51,294 nt of DNA, from assembly GCA_018716485.1 (NCBI GenBank), contig DVJY01000016.1:1-51294 (forward strand), in the 5' to 3' direction. Made by a program: the position numbers and the translations under genes. Numbering within the stretch: position 1 is the stretch's first letter; the number at the start of each line of letters is the position of its first letter. The notes beneath the pieces were generated by a model. It had not been told where the DNA came from, did no database searches, and saw only the letters and a program-made list of their open reading frames with translations. This DNA is from Candidatus Scybalocola faecipullorum (GTDB lineage Bacteria; Bacillota; Clostridia; Lachnospirales; Lachnospiraceae). Shown in pieces: positions 24,024 to 32,254 of this stretch.

Positions 24024-25524
24024 ACAACGATCGGCATATACACGGGATGGCGGAATTACTGTATTTATGGCATTGTCATTGACAATAATACTTTCTTTAA
24101 TGCTGAGTACAGTAGAATCGGCGAGAATCCACGCAATTATGTCTTTTGAAAAGGAGTCAGCCCAGCTTGCTCTCGAGTCTGTGCTTGCAGAATATAACAT
24201 ACCTCTATATGAAAGGTACGGCCTGTTTGCAGTTGACGGGAACAGGGATTATCTGACAGAGGATATTTTAAAATATGCAGAACGCAATGAGACGCAAGGT
24301 ATATTCGCTTTTGAAGCAAGTCAGGCGTATATTGCTGAAACTGTTTTACTTTCGGATATGGATTATATGCCAATGGAAAAAGAAATTGTTCAGTATATGA
24401 AAGTCAAAAAGGGTGAAGATCTTATCAGCAGTCTTAGCAATCAGAATAATCAGACAGAGCTTTCCAAAATTCAAAGTTCTAAAAAAGATCTGAACAAAAA
24501 AATTGACGAATATGCTGAGGCGGCTCAGCTTGAGTCAGAGCAGAACAACGGAGAAATAATAACGGATAATGAAGCAGACAATGCAGAATCGGTCAAAGAT
24601 CCGAGGAAGAGTCTGATGGATATTCTAAAGGAAGGCATTTTAAAACTGATACTTCCTGAAGGTACAGCTGTATCTCAAAAGTCCTTAAAGGAAACTGTCA
24701 ATCAAACAAAAGAGGAAAAAATATGCCATGGAATTTCAGATTTTAATCAGACACAGCAGGTCACAAATTTTTTGCAGAGCATGGATTTTTCTCAAAATAT
24801 GGTTCAGGCAGCAACAGATCAGTTGAATGGTCTGATTGTCAACGAATATATACTTGAACATTTTAAGCGGGCAGTTGCATCTGACGAAATCTGTAAAAGT
24901 CAAACAACGCAGCTTCAATATGAAATAGAATATATTATTTGCGGACATAGTGACGACAGAGATAATTTATTGGATATTGCAAATCGGATCATACTGATCA
25001 GAACAGCACTAAATACAGCATATTTAATGTCAGATGCTGAAAAGGTATCGCAGGTACATACGTTGGCGGCATCCCTGAGTGCAATATTTCCATTTATGGA
25101 ACCGGTTGTTTATATGCTTATTATGGCAGCATGGGGATATGCGGAAAGTATTGTTGATGTCAGGTCTTTACTTGCAGGCAGCAGAGTTCCATTGATGAAA
25201 AATCGTATGACATGGAATTTGTCGCTGACAGCACTAATGGACGGTAAATTAAATGAGACAGGCCAAGATTCGGAGGGCATGGATTACGGAGACTATTTGA
25301 GAATTCTGCTGTTTGTAACAAAAAGAAAGATAAAATATGAACGTATGGAAAATTTGATTCAGGCCAACATACGGCTGGAGGAAGGATTCAAAGATTTTAC
25401 TATGCATCGATGCTATTATGCGCTGACTTGTTATTTCGAATTTTATTCAGAAACACTCTTTGGTGCGTATACGGGAAATCAGCGCCGTTATGTAAACAAT
25501 GAGCAATGGGCTGAATGCTATTAA
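23989..25524 (+). CDS. DUF5702-type Tad-locus membrane protein
   Basis: This protein of about 511 residues has an N-terminal pseudopilin-like helix (GGITVFMALSLTIILSLML) followed by a long, mostly helical extracytoplasmic region with NQ- and E-rich stretches at ~140-230. The pattern is that of DUF5702 proteins, which recur beside Tad genes in Clostridia; a minor pilin or assembly role is inferred. No clean ribosome binding site exists. TTG at 23989 gives a short basic leader before the helix and lies inside flp, so translational coupling to flp is likely. ATG and GTG alternatives further upstream add residues encoded within flp. Confidence 0.75.
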   Translation: MKKYQASRLQFKQRSAYTRDGGITVFMALSLTIILSLMLSTVESARIHAIMSFEKESAQLALESVLAEYNIPLYERYGLFAVDGNRDYLTEDILKYAERNETQGIFAFEASQAYIAETVLLSDMDYMPMEKEIVQYMKVKKGEDLISSLSNQNNQTELSKIQSSKKDLNKKIDEYAEAAQLESEQNNGEIITDNEADNAESVKDPRKSLMDILKEGILKLILPEGTAVSQKSLKETVNQTKEEKICHGISDFNQTQQVTNFLQSMDFSQNMVQAATDQLNGLIVNEYILEHFKRAVASDEICKSQTTQLQYEIEYIICGHSDDRDNLLDIANRIILIRTALNTAYLMSDAEKVSQVHTLAASLSAIFPFMEPVVYMLIMAAWGYAESIVDVRSLLAGSRVPLMKNRMTWNLSLTALMDGKLNETGQDSEGMDYGDYLRILLFVTKRKIKYERMENLIQANIRLEEGFKDFTMHRCYYALTCYFEFYSETLFGAYTGNQRRYVNNEQWAECY

Positions 25525-25545
25525 AAAGTCTGGAGGTGAGACAGG

Positions 25546-26460
25546 ATGCCCTTTTTGAAAAAAACTTACACATTTGCAAAAAAATCACTATTAAACCTAT
25601 ATTTAAATTTTTCTCTCCAACCTTTTCCAAATATTGTAACTATTAATAAACATGATTGTAAAAAAGTAATTTTAAAAGAAAATCCTTTCAAAGCCTGTAC
25701 ACGTACAAAAAGGGCATCTTTTCTGACCTTCAGACTTTGGGGCGTTATGACGATAGAGGCGGCTTTGTGTCTGACAATCTTTATGTCGGCAGCATTGTCA
25801 GTCATGTCACTGTTTCAGATGATACAGACATTTAGCGGCATTCAGAGCAGGATTTTGACTGAAGTTAGGAAATACAGTGTTTTATCATCGGAAAATATTA
25901 TTTCTACTGCAGGATTATATGCAGACCTTTATGGTGTTGCGGATAACTCTGAAAATAATACTATTATTTCACAAGTTTCAGCTTTGGGAACTCATACAGA
26001 GCCGTCTTCAGGAAAAATAACGGCAAAATTATCTTATAGGATACATCCGGAATTTTTAGTGTTGTTTCATGGAAAAATAACATTGCGGCATGAAGTTTAT
26101 TTAAAGGCATGGACAGGATATATTCCAGACAAAGATGAAAGTGAGGGGGAGATAAATCAAGCTAAATATTACATAACGGATTATGAATCTGTTTATCATA
26201 CAAAAAGTGATTGTACACATTTAAAGCTTTCTATACGTATGGTCTCTTTAGAGAATGCAATGAGTCAATTGAATCAAAACTATGAGCGATATACAAAATG
26301 TGAAAAATGTGCAGTCAATAAAAATGTGTCCGGAAATGTGTATATAACAGATGAAGGGAATAGATATCATACGTCTCTGTCATGTCCGGGTTTAAAGCGA
26401 ACGGTTTATACAGTGACCGATGTTCAAGGACTTTATCCGTGCAGCCGGTGCGGATTATGA
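25546..26460 (+). CDS. TadE-like pseudopilin with duplicated C-terminal Cys module
   Basis: This 304-residue protein has an unusual ~65-residue basic N-terminus rich in AT-type codons, then a TadE-type helix (GVMTIEAALCLTIFMSAAL), an extracytoplasmic beta region, and two copies of a small module at ~218-262 and ~272-304. Each module carries YHT, one Cys five to six residues later, then L and finally CxxC (YHTKSDCTHLK ... CEKC; YHTSLSCPGLK ... CSRC). Similar Cys modules bind metal in some proteins; that is inference here. GGAGGTG precedes the ATG. The true start could be closer to the helix. Confidence 0.82.
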   Translation: MPFLKKTYTFAKKSLLNLYLNFSLQPFPNIVTINKHDCKKVILKENPFKACTRTKRASFLTFRLWGVMTIEAALCLTIFMSAALSVMSLFQMIQTFSGIQSRILTEVRKYSVLSSENIISTAGLYADLYGVADNSENNTIISQVSALGTHTEPSSGKITAKLSYRIHPEFLVLFHGKITLRHEVYLKAWTGYIPDKDESEGEINQAKYYITDYESVYHTKSDCTHLKLSIRMVSLENAMSQLNQNYERYTKCEKCAVNKNVSGNVYITDEGNRYHTSLSCPGLKRTVYTVTDVQGLYPCSRCGL

Positions 26461-26470
26461 GGGAGTGTTT

Positions 26471-26893
26471 ATGCAGCTGTTTTTGTATACAGCCGGTTTA
26501 GCAGTTATGGTGCTGCTGGCGATAGAGGATTTGAGATTTTTAAAATTGAATATGCCAGTAATATGGCTGATGAGTTTGACAGCGGTTGTACTTCGGATAA
26601 TTTCCCAAGAAGATATTTGGTCTATTTTACTGTCATTTATTCCGGGGCTGTTATTAATTTTAATATCCGGAATTACAAGAGGAACGGTCGGACTCGGTGA
26701 TGGGTTTGCAGTAATGATGGTTGGAGCCTGCCTTGACTTTTTTAGGACAGTAGGTGTTGTGAGTGTTAGTTTAATTTTGTTATCTGTGGGGGCATTAGTG
26801 ATGCTGATATTTAAAAAAGCTGGAAGGAAAACTATTGTACCATATATGCCGTGGCTTTTGACAGCGTATATTTTAGGAGGAATTTTAAAATGA
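26471..26893 (+). CDS. Second A24 prepilin peptidase-like protein
   Basis: This 140-residue, five-to-six-helix membrane protein carries AIEDLRFLKLNM near residue 21 and GLGDGFAVMM near 76. These match the two Asp motifs of A24 prepilin peptidases, although Gly follows the second Asp where Val-Lys or Ile-Lys is usual. The ATG at 26471 has GGGAG 5 nt upstream and follows the previous stop by 10 nt. The stop overlaps the next start (ATGA). Together with 18792-19313 this gives the locus two peptidase-like proteins, one perhaps serving pseudopilins. Confidence 0.82.
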   Translation: MQLFLYTAGLAVMVLLAIEDLRFLKLNMPVIWLMSLTAVVLRIISQEDIWSILLSFIPGLLLILISGITRGTVGLGDGFAVMMVGACLDFFRTVGVVSVSLILLSVGALVMLIFKKAGRKTIVPYMPWLLTAYILGGILK

Positions 26894-27408
26894 GAGAAAA
26901 GATGCGTTTAAATGGCGGGCTGACGGTAGAGGCAGCTTTTGTTATTCCGATAGTCGTTGTTATCTATGTTTTTGCCATTTATTTGTGCGTCTTTTTGCAT
27001 GATCGGACGATGATACAAAACAATCTGACGGTCTTGTCTGAAAACATGATCAAAAGTTGCTTTAAAAATATTGATTTTGACACGAGGGCGATATTATATG
27101 AAAAAGAATGGGACAATATATTGTTGGAAGCATGGGATGATGATCTGGAAATGTATCAGAGCAATATAAAAAAATCCGGCAAGAGGATAATAGAAGATAG
27201 ACTTTTGGCCTGCAGTATAGGTGACATAGAAGTTGAGTGTACATATCAATGGCTGACTCATACATTACAATGTACATTTAAAGTTGTTGGAACCATGAAT
27301 TTTCCAATCCGGGTTTTTAACCTTTCGGGGATTCGATTTGAAGTCGCTGCGCAGAGTGAGATAACGGATGCTGTCAATTTTCTGAGAACAAGGATACATA
27401 TAACTTGA
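26890..27408 (+). CDS. TadE-like pseudopilin
   Basis: This 172-residue protein has a short basic leader ending LNGG, then LTVEAAFVIPIVVVIYVFAI, a textbook TadE/TadF prepilin helix with Glu at +5. A beta-rich extracytoplasmic region follows, with two Cys in the second half. AGGAGG at 26875-26880 serves the ATG at 26890, which overlaps the preceding stop. It should be a minor pilin processed by the locus peptidases. Confidence 0.88.
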   Translation: MREKMRLNGGLTVEAAFVIPIVVVIYVFAIYLCVFLHDRTMIQNNLTVLSENMIKSCFKNIDFDTRAILYEKEWDNILLEAWDDDLEMYQSNIKKSGKRIIEDRLLACSIGDIEVECTYQWLTHTLQCTFKVVGTMNFPIRVFNLSGIRFEVAAQSEITDAVNFLRTRIHIT

Positions 27409-27423
27409 TTCTTTGGAGGTGGT

Positions 27424-28722
27424 ATGGTGGAGATGCCGGGATTTTATAAAGACGTGTATCATGAGTATATGATTATCGATAAAATAAGTACAGAGGATGA
27501 TTATCACTTTGAAGAACAAATGCTGCATAACCATGAAATAAAGGGGCTTTTAAAATTTAAAATAGAATTTATTAATGAAAAAAGTCAATATTATTATGAT
27601 ATTTACAGAATGGATTCAATAGAGATGCAGCATAAAGAAAATCAGATTCATTATCGCAATCTTACGGATATGTTCAGGCAGCTCAAAGAGCTGCTTGAAA
27701 TACTGAAGGATTATTTGTTATCGCCGGATAATTTATGGCTGGACAGTATGGGTATATATATGGATAGAAATAGTGGAGAATATATGTTTACATATATTCC
27801 GGGACTTGAAAGGGATTTCAGGAAGCAATTTGAGTCATTTGTTTCATGGATTATGAAGGTTATCGATCATAATGAAAAAGATTCAGTCATTCTTATATAT
27901 AGTATGTATAAAAGAATTTCTCAAGAAGACGATATTGTATCTATACTGGAAAATGTGAAGGAAAATGACGGCGATATATTTAATACAAAAATTATTTCTG
28001 AAACTCCAGAGCAGGCAGAAGAAAGTACTCCTTCATTTATAGTTAAAGAAGAGTCCGAAGTATGTGATAATAAAGAAAATCAAGCGTCGTTTATACGCAA
28101 GGAGTATATTTATTTTGGTTGTGCGGTTATTTTAGCAGCTGCCGGAATATGCTTAAAAGATTTTATAAGCTATGCATTGAGATTTACAACAGGACTTGAA
28201 ATACATACTTTAACTGTTTGCGTTATATTCTTTGCAGCGGCACTTTTAATGACTATTTTGGGAATCAGAGATCGGCTTATCTCAGGAACGGAAAAGGAAA
28301 GTAGGGGAAAGGATTTTTGGGATAATGTCCAGAGACCAGATTATCAGGCGCTTCTGCATGATGAAACGACGCTTTTGGATTCGCGACATATAGTGGGGAA
28401 AAAGAGACAACTGCTTATTCTAAAGAGGCAAGGAGCAGATGATTTTGAAAATGATATTATTTATGTTACAAAAGTGCCTTTTATTGTCGGTAAGCAGCAT
28501 GATGCCGTACAGTATGTATTGAACGAAAACACCATCAGCAGAAGACATTTTAAGATTGACCTTGCTGATGGTGTTTATACAATCGAAGATATGGCATCTA
28601 CAAATGGAACATGGCTTAACGGTAAAAGACTTAAAGCAGATGTTTTATATACATTGTGTCATAATGATACTATTAAAGCCGCGGGTATTATTTTTTTGGC
28701 TCAGATAAAGGAAGACGTATAA
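27424..28722 (+). CDS. DUF6382 / FHA-domain membrane protein
   Basis: This 432-residue protein has a cytoplasmic N-terminal domain (~1-170, DUF6382 type), a linker rich in Glu, two membrane helices at ~230-285, and a C-terminal FHA domain (~345-430) with FIVGKQHDAV, NTISRRHFKI and TNGTWLNGK. FHA domains bind phosphothreonine, so it may couple a Ser/Thr kinase signal to the Tad machine; no such kinase gene is in the window. GGAGG lies 4 nt before the ATG. It is the last gene of the Tad operon, and its 3' end overlaps the convergent kinase gene by 35 nt. Confidence 0.88.
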   Translation: MVEMPGFYKDVYHEYMIIDKISTEDDYHFEEQMLHNHEIKGLLKFKIEFINEKSQYYYDIYRMDSIEMQHKENQIHYRNLTDMFRQLKELLEILKDYLLSPDNLWLDSMGIYMDRNSGEYMFTYIPGLERDFRKQFESFVSWIMKVIDHNEKDSVILIYSMYKRISQEDDIVSILENVKENDGDIFNTKIISETPEQAEESTPSFIVKEESEVCDNKENQASFIRKEYIYFGCAVILAAAGICLKDFISYALRFTTGLEIHTLTVCVIFFAAALLMTILGIRDRLISGTEKESRGKDFWDNVQRPDYQALLHDETTLLDSRHIVGKKRQLLILKRQGADDFENDIIYVTKVPFIVGKQHDAVQYVLNENTISRRHFKIDLADGVYTIEDMASTNGTWLNGKRLKADVLYTLCHNDTIKAAGIIFLAQIKEDV

Positions 28723-29377
28723 TAAATACAGTTCCTTTATTATACTTTGAAAAAACGCGTATTGTTCCGTGATGAGCTTTGATAATCTGTTGTGTAATAG
28801 CAAGGCCGAGACCAGTACCGCCCTTTTTGTATGTAGCGAATGGTTCAAAAATATGCTTTAACTGCTGCGAATCAATACCTTTGCCTGTATCTCCGATGAT
28901 CAAATGGATGTATCGAGGATTGGCAAAAGCCGTAACGGAAATGATGTCATGTTCTGATGTGGCTTCCATACTGTTTTTTATCAGATTGATAAGACACTCA
29001 CGTATTTTTAAAGGGTCACAGATCAATTCCGGCAATGGATTTTTAATTGTCAGTGTCAGCTTCTTATGACTGTGCTGAATAACGGGCATATAGCTGTCAG
29101 TCAGTTTTTGAAGAAGAAGATTTAAATCAGTCGGACATACAGATAATTGCTGACAATGATTATAAGCAGAAATAGAATCTGTTAATTCGTTGAGATAATT
29201 GATATCACTGATTAGCTGGTCCCAAAGTTCATCTTTCCCCAAATCCGGATGTTTCATGGCAAGAAGTTGTGCAGTGCTGTAGATTAAAGTTAGTGGATTG
29301 CGTATCTCGTGAGATATACGCGATAAGTAAAAAGTAGAGTTCTGCATGTCCGATGAGGAGTTCATTTGATGGTACAT
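28688..29377 (-). CDS. Soluble histidine kinase without sensor domain
   Basis: This 229-residue kinase core lacks membrane helices and any sensor region. Dimerisation/phosphoacceptor motif RISHEIRNPLTLIYSTAQLL begins near residue 18, and the ATPase domain carries LINLIKNSMEA (N box), IGDTGKGID (G1) and GGTGLGLAI (G2). ATG at 29377 is chosen because GGAGG lies 9 nt upstream; longer versions start before that site. It is an orphan with no response regulator beside it. It is convergent with the Tad operon, so a regulatory link to piliation is possible but not shown. Confidence 0.88.
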   Translation of the reverse strand: MYHQMNSSSDMQNSTFYLSRISHEIRNPLTLIYSTAQLLAMKHPDLGKDELWDQLISDINYLNELTDSISAYNHCQQLSVCPTDLNLLLQKLTDSYMPVIQHSHKKLTLTIKNPLPELICDPLKIRECLINLIKNSMEATSEHDIISVTAFANPRYIHLIIGDTGKGIDSQQLKHIFEPFATYKKGGTGLGLAITQQIIKAHHGTIRVFSKYNKGTVFIIRLPLSEPKK

Positions 29378-29409
29378 AAATTTATTCCTCCATGTCATTT
29401 TATACGATA

Positions 29410-29438
29410 AATTTAGCAAAAAGATGAGAAAAATTCAA
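29410..29438 (-). promoter_or_regulatory. Probable promoter of the sensorless kinase
   Basis: On the minus strand, TTGAAT (29433-29438), a 17-nt spacer and TAAATT (29410-29415) lie about 32 nt before the start codon. The match is moderate. Confidence 0.45.
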
Positions 29439-29474
29439 ATAGAATCGTTCGTCAAATAGATTAAAAATTCGACT

Positions 29475-29516
29475 TAAAAAAACACCGCAGAAAATAATTC
29501 GTTATTTTCCGCGGTG
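29475..29516 (-). terminator. Terminator of the TSCPD-murG-hit operon
   Basis: CACCGC plus an A/T stem (29483-29497) pairs with 29502-29516 around a TTCG tetraloop, with a single A-C mismatch. The minus-strand T run corresponds to the A run at 29476-29482. Confidence 0.92.
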
Positions 29517-29531
29517 GTCGATGGTGTGGTT

Positions 29532-29945
29532 TTATTTTATAGCATTGGCAATTTCATGTGCAAGTTCAGCAAGCTGCTGAGGAGTTGCCGAGCCCGGTTT
29601 CCAAAGAATATGCTGGCCGTCATTTTCATATCTTGGGATAATATGCATATGAAAATGAAAGACTGACTGTCCTGCGATTGATTCGTTATTTTGGACGATA
29701 TTTAATCCATCGCAATCCAAAGTTTTTTTCATAGCACAGGCAATTTTTTTTGCCAGTACAAATATTTTTGCAGCGATATCATCATCCATTTCAAATATGT
29801 TTCTGAAATGCTTTTTGGGAAGGATTAAAGCATGGCCTTTGGTTGCCGGGCCAAGATCAAGAATTACACGAAAATCATCATCTTCATAAATCGTAGAAGA
29901 AGGGATATCTCCTTGCGCAATTTTACAAAAAATACAATCATTCAT
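29532..29945 (-). CDS. HIT-family protein (histidine triad nucleotide hydrolase/transferase)
   Basis: This 137-residue protein is of the Hint type. The N-terminal CIFCKIAQG is a zinc-associated Cys pair, and the active-site triad is HFHMHIIPR near residue 98. Such enzymes hydrolyse nucleoside phosphoramidates or related nucleotides. AGGAGG lies 9 nt before the ATG. The start overlaps the murG stop (ATGA), so the two are translationally coupled; a functional link to murG is not established. Confidence 0.94.
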   Translation of the reverse strand: MNDCIFCKIAQGDIPSSTIYEDDDFRVILDLGPATKGHALILPKKHFRNIFEMDDDIAAKIFVLAKKIACAMKKTLDCDGLNIVQNNESIAGQSVFHFHMHIIPRYENDGQHILWKPGSATPQQLAELAHEIANAIK

Positions 29946-31024
29946 TGGATAGAACCTCCTTTTTGTGCAGCCTCGTCAATTAAATCAGCAATCACTTTAA
30001 TAGCATTATTGGCAGCGCTTTTTGACATGGCGCTGATGTATCGATTGCGGTTGTTATAAACATCATTAATAGCCTGCTTTAAGTTTTCATCAGTAACTTT
30101 TTCTTCCTCAAGTAAATAGGAAAATCCCTGCTTTTCAAAAGATTTGGCATTAAGAATCTGGTCCCCTCTGCTTGCAGCAGCAGATAAAGGAATTAAAACA
30201 GCCGGCTTTTTCAGCGCAAGAAGTTCGCAGATTGCATTGGCGCCGGCTCTGGATATTACGATATCTGCTGCTGCAAACAAATCAGGAAGTTCCTTTTGGA
30301 TATATTCATATTGTTTGTAGCCGGATACGCTGTTTAAAGAATCATCCAAGTTCCCTTTGCCGCACAGATGGATAATCTGCCATTTGGTCAGCAGATCAGG
30401 AAGAATATTTCGGACGGCTTGGTTGATTGCTTGAGATCCAAGGCTTCCACCGATGATCATCAGGACAGGCTTACTGTTTGAAAAACCGCAGAAAGATAAA
30501 CCGTTGGCTTTACTTCCTTGAAAAAGTTCCTGACGGATTGGAGAGCCGGATAAAACAGCTTTGCCTGCCGGCAGACCTGAAACTGTTTCAGGAAAGTTAC
30601 AGCAGATTTTATAAGCAGATGAAAGGCAAAGGCGATTTGCAAGTCCCGGGGTCATATCAGATTCATGGATAATTGCAGGAACTTTACAGCTTTTTGCGGC
30701 TTTAACAACAGGCACAGAAACAAAACCGCCTTTTGAAAAGATGACATCCGGTCCGAGCTGTTTGATGATTTTTTTGGCATCAGCAAAACCTTTTAAAACT
30801 CTGAAAGGATCAGTAAAGTTTTTTAAGTCAAAATAGCGCCGCAATTTCCCTGATGAAATCGGATAGTATGGAATTTTTAAATCTTCAATTAATTTTCTTT
30901 CGATGCCATCCTTTGATCCGATATAATAAATTTCATAGCCCCGATCCTTTAAAGTTGGCAGTAAGGCAATATTTGGGGTAACATGTCCGGCGGTGCCTCC
31001 GCCGGTCAGGATAATTTTTTTCAT
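29942..31024 (-). CDS. murG: UDP-N-acetylglucosamine transferase MurG
   Basis: This 360-residue GT28 glycosyltransferase converts lipid I to lipid II at the cytoplasmic membrane face. Motifs include [16 protein letters not shown] at the N-terminus, [37 protein letters not shown] and [26 protein letters not shown] at 31024 has GGAGG 8 nt upstream; a start five codons earlier would include that site. It lies outside any dcw cluster, between a TSCPD gene and hit. Confidence 0.96.
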   Translation of the reverse strand: MKKIILTGGGTAGHVTPNIALLPTLKDRGYEIYYIGSKDGIERKLIEDLKIPYYPISSGKLRRYFDLKNFTDPFRVLKGFADAKKIIKQLGPDVIFSKGGFVSVPVVKAAKSCKVPAIIHESDMTPGLANRLCLSSAYKICCNFPETVSGLPAGKAVLSGSPIRQELFQGSKANGLSFCGFSNSKPVLMIIGGSLGSQAINQAVRNILPDLLTKWQIIHLCGKGNLDDSLNSVSGYKQYEYIQKELPDLFAAADIVISRAGANAICELLALKKPAVLIPLSAAASRGDQILNAKSFEKQGFSYLLEEEKVTDENLKQAINDVYNNRNRYISAMSKSAANNAIKVIADLIDEAAQKGGSIQ

Positions 31025-31042
31025 AGTGACTGCCTCCAAAAT

Positions 31043-31291
31043 TTAATGTTGCTGCTGATATTCTTTTAATGCCTGAGCCAGCTGGTCAGGACATGAGGTA
31101 CCTCGGCCTCTGCAGTCTACACCATCTAACAGATGGATAATTTCGTCCACAGGGCGGCCGATGACAAGTTTAGCCACACCTTTAGTGTTTCCATCACAAC
31201 CGCCGATAAATCTGCAGTTTGTAACAATACCGTTTTCAACTTCAAAATCTACGGCAGAAGAACAAGTACCTTTATTTATATGTCTTATCAT
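31043..31291 (-). CDS. TSCPD-domain protein (TIGR03905-type)
   Basis: This 82-residue protein contains GGCDGNTKGVAKL and a C-terminal CRGRGTSCPDQLAQAL, the TSCPD motif also found at the end of some ribonucleotide reductases. Four Cys suggest metal binding. Its role is unknown. ATG at 31291 has GAGG about 8 nt upstream; the TTG two codons earlier is less well placed. It starts the minus-strand operon with murG 18 nt downstream. A minus-strand TATAAT at 31334-31339 is the likely -10. Confidence 0.88.
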   Translation of the reverse strand: MIRHINKGTCSSAVDFEVENGIVTNCRFIGGCDGNTKGVAKLVIGRPVDEIIHLLDGVDCRGRGTSCPDQLAQALKEYQQQH

Positions 31292-31380
31292 ATGCAAAAC
31301 CTCTTTCTGTTAAAATAAATTTCGACGTAAATTATTATATCAAAACAGAAGGATATTTACCATATGTCTTTAAAAAATTA

Positions 31381-31409
31381 TATTCATATTCGAGAAAACA
31401 TGCTAGAAT
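31381..31409 (+). promoter_or_regulatory. Probable promoter of mtnN
   Basis: An extended -10, TGC-TAGAAT (31401-31409), lies 42 nt before the mtnN ATG. The -35 at 31381-31386 (TATTCA, 17-nt spacer) is weak, as is common with extended -10 promoters. Confidence 0.5.
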
Positions 31410-31451
31410 AAATAAAGAATTCAAATAGAACAGCCAATTGGAGGAAATATC

Positions 31452-32150
31452 ATGAAATGTATAGGTATTATCGGAGCAATGGAGATTGAAGTGAATCGTT
31501 TAAAAGAAAAAGTAAAAAATTGTTCCGTAGAAACTGTTGCAGGGATGGCTTTTTATAAGGGTCTGTATGGAAATACACCGGTAGTTATTGTCCGTAGCGG
31601 TATAGGAAAGGTGAATGCGGCTATTTGTACACAGATTTTAGTCGACAGATATCATATAACGGCGGTAATCAATACAGGTATTGCAGGAGGGCTTTATCAT
31701 AAAATCCATATCGGCGATATTGTTATTGCCACGGAAGCGCTGCAGCATGATATGGACGCCAGAGGTTTCGGATATAAACTTGGGGAAATACCTCAGATGG
31801 ATACATCGCTTTTTAATGCTGATACAGTACTGCGGAAGATGGCGGCAGAGATATGCAGACGGGTTAATCCGGATATTCAGGTATATGAAGGCAGAGTTGT
31901 CAGTGGCGACTGCTTTGTTTCCGACAGCGATAAAAAGGAGATGCTTTGGCAGGAATTCCAAGGTTATTGTACCGAAATGGAAGGGGCGGCTATTGCACAG
32001 GCTGCATACCTGAATCGTATACCATATTTAATTATTCGAGCAATTTCTGATCAGGCAGATGGGAAGGCTTCCGTGGATTACAGTACTTTTGAGTCTAAGG
32101 CGGCAGAGCACTCAGTAAATTTAGTAGATGCTCTGCTTCAGGAAATTTAA
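31452..32150 (+). CDS. mtnN: 5'-methylthioadenosine/S-adenosylhomocysteine nucleosidase
   Basis: This 232-residue cytoplasmic enzyme cleaves adenine from MTA and SAH in methionine salvage and in the activated methyl cycle. Family features are IIGAMEIEV (catalytic Glu), SGIGKVNAA, INTGIAGGL, VVSGDCFVSD, TEMEGAAIAQ and RAISDQAD (catalytic Asp). The length is standard. GGAGG lies 7 nt before the ATG. It stands alone, with no luxS beside it. Confidence 0.96.
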   Translation: MKCIGIIGAMEIEVNRLKEKVKNCSVETVAGMAFYKGLYGNTPVVIVRSGIGKVNAAICTQILVDRYHITAVINTGIAGGLYHKIHIGDIVIATEALQHDMDARGFGYKLGEIPQMDTSLFNADTVLRKMAAEICRRVNPDIQVYEGRVVSGDCFVSDSDKKEMLWQEFQGYCTEMEGAAIAQAAYLNRIPYLIIRAISDQADGKASVDYSTFESKAAEHSVNLVDALLQEI

Positions 32151-32217
32151 TACAAAGTGCTGCACCGGACGCATAATAAGTCGAACGATAATAAGTGAAT
32201 TCATGAATACTCCGTTG

Positions 32218-32243
32218 TATAATATTTCCAACAATTGTTGGAA
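32218..32243 (+). promoter_or_regulatory. -10 box and perfect 18-bp palindrome before the 32255 gene
   Basis: TATAAT (32218-32223) is followed at 32226-32243 by TTCCAACAATTGTTGGAA, a perfect inverted repeat. It runs into the ribosome binding site GGAAGGAG. It could be a repressor site at the transcription start or, as RNA, a hairpin next to the ribosome binding site. No good -35 is visible. Confidence 0.65.
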
Positions 32244-32254
32244 GGAGAATGTTC

